The notes beneath the pieces are model-generated. The model saw only the letters and a program-made list of their open reading frames with translations. It ran no database searches and was not told the DNA's origin. From contig JABAKD010000012.1 in the NCBI GenBank assembly GCA_012845835.1, positions 1,822,620-1,886,619 of the forward strand: a stretch of DNA of 64,000 bases, in the 5' to 3' direction. The stretch comes from Undaria pinnatifida (lineage: Eukaryota > Sar > Phaeophyceae > Laminariales > Alariaceae). Made by a program: the position numbers and the translations under genes. Of this stretch, positions 43,490-53,546 are shown piece by piece (the stretch's first letter is position 1; the number at the start of each line of letters is the position of its first letter).

Positions 43490-44443
43490 CTACGTTACGT
43501 TGGATTCCCCGAGGAGACGCACTGTCGATGTGAACTTGCAGGCACCAAGAACCTCTACGGCTCCCGTCAAAGTCGTGTAGCGCGCCGGGGGAAGAGGAAG
43601 TTTAATCGGTCCCGGGTCGTCCAGAAAGCGGATCAGGTATACCTTGTCCTCGGTAGTGCAAGCGCTGATCTTTCCAAGCCACCATAACCCATCGTCTCCC
43701 TTGTACCAAATGCGGGCTCCCTTAGGAAGTACTGTGTCGTGGTAGTGACGTAGCCAATCGGCGCGGGGAGCACAGGCGTAGCCCGGCGCTAGGAAGCGTT
43801 CCCCGTTGTTGCGGGAGAGCTCGCGCTGTTCCGCCCTGATCCGCATTCGGCGGTACAGGTGGTTGGTTTGGCGGTGCTGGCCCGGGGTTCCGGCCCAATA
43901 ACGCAAAATGTGGGAGCGGAAGAGGTCGAGGTCCATTTCCCGCTCCCAGGAAGGTTCCGAGAGTCCCGCCCAATGTGTCTTGTATAGCACCGCGATGACG
44001 CCACCTCGCCCCGTACCGACTGATGACCATAATCTGCTCCACCTCCAGCCATTGGAAGGGAGTCGAAATGTCGTTTTGAGTGACGTCGTACGGCGAGGAC
44101 TTCGTGGAAAATTTGTTGAGTACGTACTGCGTCAGCCCCGCCGGTAGGTATTTGGGCATGTCCTCACTGTCGTGGCGGTTGGCGCAGGGTTTGAAGCGGT
44201 CGATAGCCACATGCCGACGAGCGTTCGAACCGGGCAGGTCGGGAGGTAGATCCAAATAGAGGAGGTTGCACCCGAGCGGCGAACTGTCCGGGGTCTCGGC
44301 GACGGAGCAGGAATCCACGGCCAGGATCTTGTACGGGCCCTTCCAGTTAAGCGCGTGCTTGGCCTTGAGTACCTTGGCGTCGGTGTTCGCCTACACACCC
44401 TGGCGGATGGTAGAGGCAGAATAGTACACCCATGCCCAACCAC
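43490..44443 (-). pseudogene. E2 integrase tail: GPY/F, chromodomain, Tudor-like
   Basis: In transcription order: GPY/F (around KHALNWKGPYKILAV, near 44340), a linker ending VAIDRFKPCANRHD, a chromodomain-like stretch (VLYKTHWAGLSEPSWEREMD near 43980-43920, with the aromatic W and the acidic WERE..D end typical of chromodomains), a basic helical linker, then a Tudor/Agenet-like stretch (ARIWYKGDDGLWWLGKI, YLIRFLDDPGP) and a stop at 43490. The last 166 codons (43990-43490) are one open frame. Frame changes occur upstream. Chromodomains target insertion to marked chromatin. A Tudor-like reader after it is an inference from WW-G and RFLDD motifs. Confidence 0.8.
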
Positions 44444-44555
44444 CCACAGCGAAGTTAGGTGCTGGACGCAGCGCGTCGGCGAGGGCGGAGTTCCTGCGGT
44501 TTACACAAGAAACGGTGGGGGCGTGGTGTGCGCGGACAATGTCGTTCGCGCGCGT

Positions 44556-45400
44556 TTACCGGCCGGTGGCCAAGTCGCAATAGGTCAAGTGGTCACGGGT
44601 CAGATTCTGGTGTCCCATGACACCAGTGCGGTCAAAACCCGTAAGGGGGAGCCGTGGGAGTCTGCCCATGTGGACATCGTTGGGCACCAGACCTGTCGCT
44701 GCGCTGACGGAATTGTTGTAAGCGCATTCGACGTGGGGCAGATGCAAGTCCCAATCGTCTTGTCGCTCGTTGACGAGCGTAGCCAACATTTGGGCCATAG
44801 TGTGGTTTACTCGCTCAACGCCCCCGTTACAGTTGGGATAATAGAAGCCCGTAGCAAGCTTGTGCACACCCAACAGCTCATATACAGCTTGTGAAATCTT
44901 GGAGCCGAACTGCAGTCCGTTGTCCGAGAGTATGGTGCGCGGGCACCCCCACAAGGGGGTGTATTGTTTCACCAGGATATTGGCTGTACCCTCCACGGTG
45001 AACTCAGCGGCAGTGACGGAGAACATGTCGGCCCGACGACTGAAGCGATCGTGAACAGCAGGATGTAGGTGTTGCCTCGTGGTGTGACCGGAAGGGGCCG
45101 AAGTAGTCACCACTGACGGCGACACCTGGCCTTTCCGGTAGAGGTATTGTTATGATGGGCCAGCGGACAGTCATCCGTGGGGTTCTCCGCGCTTGGCACT
45201 TCAAGCAGTGGCGAAGTCACCACTGGGTGCACACATTTATGCCAATCCACCAACAAAAACGTTCCAGCATGAGCAACGTGCGCGTGGTGCTAAGGTGACA
45301 AGAGGCCGTCGAGTGACAAGCTTGCATGATCCAAGGGCGCATGAGCAGGGGAACGTAGATGCAAACGGGCTCGTTGTTTAGCAAGCAAGCAACTTGCCCC
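44556..45400 (-). pseudogene. E2 integrase: HHCC finger and DDE core
   Basis: The zinc-binding part (QACHSTASCH, then HCLKC) is at about 45330-45200, split over frames. The core is open for 189 codons (45125-44556), with ILSDNGLQFGSK and NCNGGVERVNHTM carrying the second Asp and the Glu. The first Asp (DYFGP) is in another frame. The core matches E1 at about 95% of residues, and the alternate strand frame over it (44355-44894 plus) is a shadow. This was the strand-transfer enzyme of the element. It is inactive here because the polyprotein is broken. Confidence 0.85.
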
Positions 45401-46316
45401 ACAGAGTTGGGTTTGTCATACCTTGTTGGCGGCAGTGTCGGGTCACGGACGGGTAGGACGATGTCGTCGTTGGTTGTATGTAGTCGACCCTTACCGGACA
45501 GCTCTTGGATGTCTGAGAGGGAGAGACGCTTGTGCGAGGGGTAGCATGCCAACACGTCGAGTGGCAGAGCCGACGGCCGGCCGTAGATATGTAACGTATC
45601 GTGGCGTGGCGTGTCGGCTCTGCGTGCTGTTCGCGCTTCCAATCGTCATGTGAATAACGCGCGACGGAATCCGCGAACCGCAATTCAGCAACGTCGTCGA
45701 GGCTATCCGACCCTGTAGGTGCTGTCGGCGTATCACCAGGCGAAGGCGCAAGCCGTAAGAGAGGAGTTCCCATAGGCTCTGCGTGGCTGTGGTCGGACGG
45801 AAGTGGTACCGTGCGGGCCGGCGGGTCGGCAAGAGTAGGGGTCGCGGTGGCGGGCGAAGCCGGCCGCGGCCGTTGGGCTTGTTGCGGGGTTGTAACTTGT
45901 CTGGAAAATGGCCAAGCGGGCCCGCCGGGCCCGAAGCCATAGTCGACATCAGGGGGTGCCTTACCAGCTGCTGTTGCTGAACGCCGACGCGGCTGAGTGG
46001 AAATGCGGTCTGAAAAAGGCGTTATCGTCTGGGACGCCGGAGAGCCGTGCGAGATAGAGACGGGCCCGGTCGGGCCCGTGGGCTCGACTGGGTCTGCCCC
46101 TTGTACCGAGCTCCGGGAAGGAGTCGGTTGGGCAACTGACGTCGTGGCAGCCGAGGCTTCTGCGGAGTCCTCGCTGGCCACGGTGGGTACAGCAAAAACC
46201 GAAGCGAAATCGTAGTCGGCTGCACGCGCCCCCCCACCGCGGCCGGGAGAGCTATCGACGGTGGCGGATGACGCAGAAACACGAGCGACTCCTGGAGGGA
46301 TTGGGAAGGTCGTCAA
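45378..46316 (-). pseudogene. E2 RNase H-integrase linker, 312 codons
   Basis: One uninterrupted frame rich in Ala, Pro, Ser and Thr, with GPTGPVSISHGSP and DVDYGFGPGGPAWPF phrases shared with E1. It ends at a TAG shortly before the zinc finger. It is probably an unstructured spacer in the polyprotein. The reading frame is in GC-rich low-complexity DNA, so openness alone means little; the conservation in E1 supports it. Confidence 0.65.
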
Positions 46317-46408
46317 GCCTCATACGCGGCCCGTGTGTGCGAAAATTGCAAACGTCGGCAAGAGAGAGAGAAAGCCCACCCAAGGCATTGTTTTTTCGGT
46401 GCGGGGCA

Positions 46409-47310
46409 TTAGCCCACCCAAGCCGAGCCGGGAATCGGAGAGCAAGGAGTGTACAGCCCGTAAGCCCTTATGAGGTATATGCCACCATCCTCAACAGGGG
46501 TGAAACTCGTCGAATAATTGCGGTCGTGTTCCGTGGCAGGCTCCGGCAAGCGAGACAGGAATTCGGCGTTGCCATTTGCGCTTGTCTTTTGGTACTCGAG
46601 GGTGTAATCGAACGCGGTGAAGAACTCGAGCCATCTCTGGACTCGGGCGTTGTGGTTCCCCACTTTGCCCATGATTTCCACAGCTTTGTGGTCTGATAAT
46701 ATTCGGAACTTGGTGCCCCAAAGGTAGCCGCAGAGGCGCTTGAGAGCCCAAACGATGCTGCCAGCCTCCAAATCGAGAGGAGTCCAATGACTTTCCGAGT
46801 CGAGCGTAGCTCCGCTGATGTGCGCAATGGGTTTTATGGACCCGTCCGTCTGCTCCTGTTCGAGAGCGGCTCCGAACCCGTCGATGCAGGCGTCGCAGTA
46901 AACATGAAGCGGGCGTGTGCCGTCGGCGACGGCATCCCAATCAGGGAAAACGAGGACCGACGGGGTCGTGAGCTTCGCCAAGATAACAAACCACCCAGGC
47001 AAGGCGCTGCTGCCCTGAGGCATAACAAGCCACTCATAGAGGCCTGTGGGTGTGCAGAACGCTGTGAGGGGAACTGTGTCCTTGTGTGCCGTTATCTGGT
47101 GGGACGAGAAAACCAAGTCAAATAGGGAAAACACCCGACCTGAGCATAAGGAGTCCAGAACGTGATCCACGGGGGGAATCGGCAGTTAGCTGAGCTTGCT
47201 AATTTAGTTGAGCTTCTTGCAGTTCAACGTGATCATTACACCGCCAGATTTCTTCGGGATAACCATCAGCGGGCTCGAGTACGGTGAGGTCGAGTGCTGA
47301 ACCAGCCCAC
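46409..47310 (-). pseudogene. E2 reverse transcriptase remnant and RNase H
   Basis: RT fingers come first: an RPHRINPI-type stretch (near 47360, frameshifted), SPLMVIPKKSGGV-like residues, then in the main open frame (47170-46409) RVFSLFDLV, TAFCTPTGLYEWLVMPQG. The frame then leaps to LVFPDWDAVADGTRPLHVYC, the start of RNase H. The palm segment with the YxDD catalytic pair is absent. RNase H retains DACIDGFGAALEQ, SESHWTPLDLEAGSIVWAL, ILSDHKAV and DYTLEYQKTSANGNAEFLSR, with the expected acidic residues. Polymerase activity is therefore impossible from this copy, although RNase H looks intact. Confidence 0.85.
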
Positions 47311-47499
47311 CTGCGAGGTACTGGTTGAGGGTCGCGTCCACATATTTTGACCTATATAGGGTTTATGCGATGGGGCCGTGCAGTGACCGGAGCGCTGCCC
47401 TCCGGAACCGATATTTAGAAGGGCATCAAGGGGCAGGACCCAAACTCCGTGATCGAGGTGGCGGACACGTCAGCAAATTCACAGAGCACATCCCCCAGT

Positions 47500-48580
47500 T
47501 ACTCAATGGCCTGGGGGTCCCAACCAGGGTCGTGTATGTCGAACGCAATCTCCCGCAGGTGCGATGGGAGTCGGGCCCAGACGCTGAAAAACGCAGAACG
47601 CTGGGCTGGGTTTAAACGTTCCATTGGCGTCGGCGAGGGCGGTGGCACGGCGGGAGCTATCCCCTCCGCGTCAGTCGAGCGCGCGACCGCAGACACCTGG
47701 CTGTTCGAATCTGACCAGCGTGGGGCCCCGCAGCCTGGGTGGGGTGTTGCAAGGCACCCAGCGGGATGCGGCGTCGGCGATCCCGACAAGGTCGCCTGGC
47801 TCGAGGTCCACGACACCTATTTAGGGAAGCACCTGTCGTGCTGAAGCAGCAAGGTGTTTCTGTCCCAAATGAATGTCCGGGTCCGGCTGCGGCAGCATGT
47901 CGCCAAAATAGTGTCCTGTGAGCGCAGGAGAGCCGCTACTGCGCACCAAGTTGACCGCGAGCAGTTGGGGCTCGTCTGACAAAGTGACACCAGTAGTCCT
48001 ATCATAGCGAAGGTGGAAAGCACTGTTCGAAGCTGCGGGATCGACGGCACAAGCCGCTACGCCTGTTGAGGCGTGGTGGGACAATGTCAGCTTGCCCAAA
48101 ACCCGATTGTCGAGGGGACGAGGGGGCAGGGCGCGGCACGAATGGATGTTGAAGCGCATTCAGCTGTCGCGGCCCAGCAGGACAGCGTGCTGAATGACCG
48201 ATGGAGGGACCATGCATGCCCACACCGCGAGAGAGCACGTCGAGTTTTTTTCGCGGAAGAATTGAACGCTCAGACGGATGTGGTTCGTGGTCCGTGAAGG
48301 GGCGGATTCGCCAAAATCACCCCAGGAGCGAGGGCTGCTTGGCCGCTCGCGAGCCGATGAGGCGGCGCCTACCGATAGCATACGATCAAAACATCACGTC
48401 GGTCAAAGGTCTGGGGGGGGTCAGTTTCGAGGAGCGCGGTACATTTGTAGAGCGCAATGGCGTCCCCTCCGCTATGTATTGCAATCTCGGTAGTGGAAGA
48501 AACGTCGTCCAGCGTCACGGTACCCCTGACGAGACAAGGGCCATGTTCTGGCAGTGAACGGTCTGAAGCACCGCGAAAGC
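47500..48580 (-). pseudogene. E2 protease region and spacer
   Basis: Pieces resemble a retropepsin: ALVSSG at about 48530 where such enzymes carry a D-S/T-G triad, VTLDDV just after, and a later HAVLLGRDSWMRF (about 48190-48150) matching the LLGRD-type C-terminal motif. The triad Asp is not visible in either E1 or E2, and a one-base deletion follows. Downstream, 48159-47499 encodes a long spacer (for example HYFGDMLPQPDPDIHLGQK) leading to the RT. Assignment rests on order and the LLGRD motif. Confidence 0.5.
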
Positions 48581-48764
48581 TATCGTCAAAACCTCCGGGC
48601 TTTGGTCGGCATGTGCACCCGAAAAATAGGCCGAAAGAGAACCTTGGTCAGCACCGACCGCTGTTCCCAAGCGCGACTGCTGAATGGACGAAATTTCGTG
48701 GATTCCGGCATTTCCGGTGGGGCTACAGAATCGACGAAGGGAGGCCGTGTGTGGCGATCCGGCC

Positions 48765-49245
48765 TCGCTGTCGCGAACTGCTTCGCGAACGGCAGAGAGT
48801 GCCTCACCGAGCAAATTGTTTCCTCTCCACTTGTGTGGATCCTTGGCGCGGGGGTTGTCCGCCCGGAAACCAATACCCCACACTGGGCCCAGAGGACTGA
48901 CCTTTGCCAAACGTTTGTTGCCAGTGCTCAAAAGGTGAAGTTTCATGCCTGGGTTCTGCGTAAATTGGCATAATTGCCAGATAACGCGGCATTTTGCTTC
49001 TCCTTGCCCCAAAAAACAGCGGGGTAAAAGTTGCGCACGCCTCGACCGACGCGTTTGTGTGTGCTGGGGTCAGACGATGACAGGATGAGCTCCACTGCGC
49101 GATGGTCTTTAAAACGCCGAGCCTTTTCATCCATCATAAACTGGCCCGCGCAAGAATATGAGACGTCGTCGACGACAAACGACGAAGGAGACCACGGCGA
49201 AAAAAGGACGGCGGTTGCCAGAACAACACCACTTTGTCTTCGGAG
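48765..49245 (-). pseudogene. NADAR (YbiA-like) domain in E2 polyprotein
   Basis: About 160 codons over two frames: EDKVVLFWQPPSFF, then DDVSYSCAGQFMMDEKARRF, HKRVGRGVRNF, AALSGNYANL, LLSTGNKRLAKVSPLGPVWG, and DPHKWRGNNLLGEALSAVRE at the end. This is the full motif series of the NADAR/DUF1768 superfamily. A frameshift lies in the run near 49195 and another near 49010. The Glu of the E-x-x-M-M motif seen in E1 is Gly here. NADAR proteins act in NAD/ADP-ribose metabolism. A possible role here is reversal of ADP-ribosylation of element or host targets, which is inference. Confidence 0.8.
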
Positions 49246-49319
49246 TATCCGAGGGGAGGGTCAAACGTCGACGGTGCCAATCCGTCGGAGGCCGTGTTAG
49301 GCATATGAGCCTGTAATGT

Positions 49320-50300
49320 CCCCGTGTGGGAACACCAGTCTCCGGCACTTTGGGCCTGCGGCGTCCCCGTCTGGGAACGCCCGGCCTCGGGAGCACGGCA
49401 CAAGCCCAAACCCACGGGTGGTTGCATCGTGGCCTTGTCGCTCTTTGGCGTCAAATAGCAAAAAACTGTTCTCACTGCGCCCGAAGGAGCAGGGGGCTCG
49501 GAGCTGTTACTGCTTGACGAGAGGCGCGATTCCTCCGTTTTTTGGCGGGAATAGCGTCCAGTTGATCGGGCTGGAGGCCGTGGCGTCACCACTGGCCCGT
49601 TGCGCAGTGTCGGATCTTGATCCCGTGCCACTGGGGCAGACGTAGCCTGGTGCACGTGGGTTAGCGTGCCTAAAGACGGAGCAGGGCCCGTAGACCCTGT
49701 GGGCGTCTTTGAGAGCGGGGCTCGGGCATGTGGAAATATATTCCTCACCGAAGGGGGCTCGTTCCCGTTAGCCTTCTTGGAGGAGAGAGACGAGGTAGCT
49801 AAGGTTGTCGACTCCTTCTTGATGGGAGAAAGAATAGAGCGCCCGCCACTATCGCGAGGAAGCACCGGATTGAATCTTGTAAAAGATCTCGGTGTATTTG
49901 GGTTGACGTTCCCACACCTCAAACCAACCGCCGCTTCACGGTCAGGAAGAAGTAGAGACGAACCCGCTCGCGTAGGAGGGCGACGCGTTGTCGCCGCAGC
50001 CTTCTTGACGCGCGACGCGTGCCTGGGGGAGGCGTGCGAGGCGCAGGGTCCTGTGTCATGGTTGAGGGGAAAGCGTTAGGGGCGCGTGCCCCAATTGTCG
50101 AGTTTGATCCACGGCAGGGGGTGACGGCGCTGGGAGCGCGGGTTCCCGTTGCCGAGCTTGGACCATGATCGAGGGAGGCGTCGCTGTGAGCGCGCATTCC
50201 CTTCGTAGAAAATGTAACCTGGCTGGGGGAGGAGTGCTGATCCCTACCGCCGGTATTACGCCGTGAAGATCGCCAGCAGGGGGCGTAGGAGCCCGTGGGC
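49320..50300 (-). pseudogene. E2 linker between zinc knuckle and NADAR
   Basis: The frame 49922-49134 is Ser/Thr/Pro-rich (SSSSNSSEPPAPSGAV, SDGLAPSTFDP) and continues straight into the NADAR start. It holds one copy of the unit triplicated in E1. It is probably a flexible spacer. 50300-49922 is frameshifted. Confidence 0.65.
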
Positions 50301-50302
50301 TC

Positions 50303-50863
50303 TTAACAGAAATAATCTGTGCCGCGCCACGTGTGAGGCGAACGACAGGTACTCGACCATCTTGTGAAACCAAAGGATGTGTCCCTGACAGTGCCGTCGG
50401 CGTACGGGTCGGGTGTGCCGTACCGCCGTCGCGCTGTCAGTTGCCGGTGCGAAAGGGACCTGGTTGGCGCGCTTTGAGGTTTCCACTCGGATCGTGGGTT
50501 GCCCCGAAGGCGCTCTCCCGGAGCAGACGCTGAAGCCGAGGCTGGTGAGGGTGGGAGAGCACCATATTGACCGGGCGTGTATGTGCTGTTGGGATTACCG
50601 CTGTGGCTGTTTGTCTGTCCCTGGTCCTGGTGGTACCTTCGTGATTGGTTTGTCCGATTTCGGCGATTTTTGGTGTAGGTTTGTGAGCCAGAAGACATTC
50701 CGTCGCGGTAGTAGCTAACCATACGTGCTTGACACCGTCGGAAAACGTCATCATCGCCGGTTAGGCCGAGTTCAGGGTTTAGACAGCCGCTGGCGTTGGT
50801 AAAGGGATGGCTACAGTTGCGTAAGGAGTGAGTGTCTTCGTGACAGTTGAGGCAATGACCCAT
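50303..50863 (-). pseudogene. E2 gag zinc knuckle segment
   Basis: Begins GHCLNCHEDTHSLRNC, a C-x2-C-x4-H-x4-C nucleocapsid knuckle, then NASGCLNPELGLTGDDDV and a glutamine/asparagine-rich tail (NRTNQSRRYHQDQGQTNSHS). The open frame of 187 codons likely represents the C-terminal gag part. Homologous to 33716 onward in E1. Confidence 0.85.
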
Positions 50864-50983
50864 GCTTTCTCGGAAAGCCGCTGCGCGGGCGGAGGGCGTG
50901 AGGAGGCCGCTCCAGAGGGGAGGGACGTCGGTCGTAAATGAGGCACTAACAACTAAAACTTCTGCACAGTGTTCTTCTAAAGG

Positions 50984-53401
50984 TCAGCAGTTGGACATTT
51001 TGTCGAGCCAGCGGTCATTGGAATCAGTAATCGACATAAGAATCGGATCATGGCTCGAACCCAGCTGCCAAGAAGGCGATTGGTACGGCACTCGGCCCTG
51101 GCTTCCCTCATGAACGGCGGGCCGGCGCCCCGACAGGGCGGATGACCGCGTTCCCGTCGAAGAAACAGGTGGAGAAATATGTTTTTCGCCGTTGACGGCC
51201 GGTGTCTTACTGTGCGTCAAGTCGCTAGAAGCTTTCCGCATGGCATCTAACGAGGCATATGGCCATGGGTTCGTAGTCTTCGAGCCAGGGTACAACGTGG
51301 GCATGAGCGTCCGAAACTGCTCGTTGACCGCCATCCTAACCACCTCCAACACCACATCCGTCCCCGGAGACAAAACACACTCCCTCCCCGTGACCGCCGA
51401 TACTAGCACACGGAACTCCCGACTGAAATCAGAAGAAGGCGTGCCGTTACACACTCCAAACGTTTGAAACTTAGTTTAGCCTTCCCCCGTGTCGACCCGG
51501 TCGAAGTGCGTCACGAGTAGGCGTAGCACGAGGGTAAAGGCCTCGGGCCCAGATTCTCCTCCGTCCAATGCTCTTGACACCTGCCCGAAGAAATCATCGA
51601 TCAAGGTGATCATGCGGACGGTCGTAGGCCTGTCAGGTGTTATGGCATGGTTGAATGTCAGGCGGAGGGGGTGGATCCAATCGGGGACCCACGTGGGCGC
51701 ACGTACGCCTTCTTGGCAACGGTCGTCGCAGCGCATGAGCTTGTCAGTCATTGCAGACCGAACCGAACGTGTGAGTTGCTGTGTGCCGTCACACTTGTTC
51801 AAAAAGGCGGGGAACGGTAGCACAGAAATGCGGGATACGTCCTTGTAGGAGAGCTTAACACAGGCACGCCTAACCGAGTCATCAAGCGTATATTTCGCTA
51901 GAGCCGCGGCGGTAGTAAGTGCGGCGGCACGCTCGCGGGCCAAATCCGAAGAAACGGGCTTGGTGCGGTCGCCCAACACAGTCAGTTTGCTCAGCCGTTC
52001 AGCGGAGGAAGCAATATCTACCAGGGAAGGAGTTACTTGCCTCTTGCCGGCTATCGTTGTCACCTCGCCGTGGTCCGTGTTCGAGCTCGAAGTTGAGCGG
52101 GGGGAGGTTGAGGAGCCGTCCCACGCTGAAGGCCCTGGTGCGCTGTTCCGCCGTCCTCCGGTGCCTCCTCCCGAGCTGCGGCCGCCGCTCCGGTTAGTTC
52201 GGGCCTGGTTGCTCCCTTGGCGGCGCTGTGGGCCATCGCCAGTACCCAACGCTCCTTTCGCGCTTCCACCAACGTTGCCATCCCCGCTGCGGTTGTAGTG
52301 GCCACCACCCCAACCATTATCCCCGTTTCCCCCAGTCTGGCCGCCACCACCCCCGGAGTTACCACCTCCACGGTTGCGGTCCCCCCGATCGCGGCTGCCA
52401 CCCCGCCGCTGTTGGGTTGCGCGCCTTCCCTCCAGCGCTTCCTTTGGAGTCGGCCAGAGTACTAGGTCGGGGGCGTCGTCGTGGGCCAATCTTGAGGCTT
52501 CGACCACGAGGAGGGTAGGTGCTCGCCTCATCTGCCCGAAGGCGGAGGTGTTGTCGCGGCGGGCCCAGACCTCTCCGACCGAAGGTCTTCCACCCTGCAC
52601 GACAACCGTCGCTCTGACGTTAAGAGGACCGTGGCCGCTGCTACCACCACCTCCGCCACAACCGCCGAGAAGTCTACGCTCGGCGTGGTAGCCATGTATT
52701 GGACGCTGCCAGACTTGAATGCGTCGTCCCCGAGTCGTGTCTCTTGGGAGGCAACGCCCAGCAGGCGCGCCGGGGGCGGGGTAGCTCTCGCCGCAGTCGA
52801 CTTAGCTGAGAGGGCAATGGCTTGTCGCGCCCTCTCTACCGTGCGGGACGCCTCGCGAGCAGCGGCCCTCGCCTGTTCGAGGGCTTGATCCTCGCGGCGT
52901 CGACGTTCGTCATCGAGTCGTCTGCTTTCCGCACGCCGGTGCAGGTTCGCGTTGGCTTCGCCGAGTGCTCTTTGGGCCCGAGAAATTTCAGACTCTGAGT
53001 CCGAGGGGCCGGCATGGGTGTGCCGGTCTCCGAAGCTCTGAGGGAGGCGCTCTGTCGAGCGTGAAGACGTCAACTGTCGGCGGTGGTGCTCTGTCGAGGG
53101 AGAGGAGGTCTGTGGTGGCGCTTCCTCGATGCTGGCGATATTTGGCGTCTAGATGCCCCCGCGTTCCGTAGGGGTTTTCCGCCTCCTCCTTGTAGACCGG
53201 CAAGTCGAGCCCGTCGGTCGGTGTGCCTTGGGGTTGGCTCGTGTTGTCGCTGTCGTTGTCGTCGTCGTTCTCGTTAGGATATTCTCCCCGTCTCGACTCG
53301 CGGGACCTCGAGCGTTGCCTTCCTTCTCCCTGGGCTTCCTGGATGGGGCGCGTGGAGGACTGCAGTCTGCCCGAGTAGCCCGCCTCGTCACTGGTAGACA
53401 T
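50984..53401 (-). pseudogene. E2 gag
   Basis: ATG at 53401-53399 starts an acidic/basic N-terminus (SRSRESRRGEY, then ENDDDNDSDN), open to 52988. After a frameshift, 53073-52528 encodes an arginine-rich coiled coil (RRLDDERRRREDQALEQARA). Next, 52600-51476 contains an RGG-type glycine-rich segment (DRGDRNRGGGNSGGGGG) and a capsid-like helical part ending IDDFFGQVSRALDGG ... LLVTHFDRVDTGEG. Then 51454-50984 continues toward the zinc knuckle. Gag forms the particle that packages element RNA. Stops and frame changes make it inactive. Confidence 0.75.
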
Positions 53402-53546
53402 GGTGCTTGTCGGGGGGCAGGGGCGGCGGGAGGGGGGGGGGCGAAGGCGACGCGTGAAGGAGCGACGGAGGTCAATGTATTGTTGTGGAGTCCCCACGGC
53501 GGGTAATTAAATAATCTGTGTGCTAGCAAGGTGTGAGGCCAAGATG
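53402..53546. other. E2 5' leader remnant
   Basis: Short GC-rich stretch between the gag start and the satellite. I looked for a TGG-type primer binding site next to a CA LTR end and found only TGGGGACTCC, next to CACAACA, which is not convincing. Confidence 0.35.

Larger units (their letters stand above)
42293..53401 (-). mobile_element. Ty3/gypsy chromovirus-type LTR retrotransposon E2, defective
   Basis: Minus-strand relative of E1, about 11.1 kb from the 3' LTR end (42293) to the gag start codon (53401-53399). Order in transcription: gag (acidic N-terminus, coiled coil, RGG-type region, capsid-like C-terminus), zinc knuckle, linker, NADAR domain, protease region, reverse transcriptase remnant, RNase H, linker, integrase, GPY/F, chromodomain, Tudor-like segment, 3' UTR, LTR. 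No 5' LTR was found; the sequence beyond gag passes into an 83-bp satellite. The reverse transcriptase lacks its central catalytic block. Many stops and frameshifts show that it is inactive. Confidence 0.9.
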
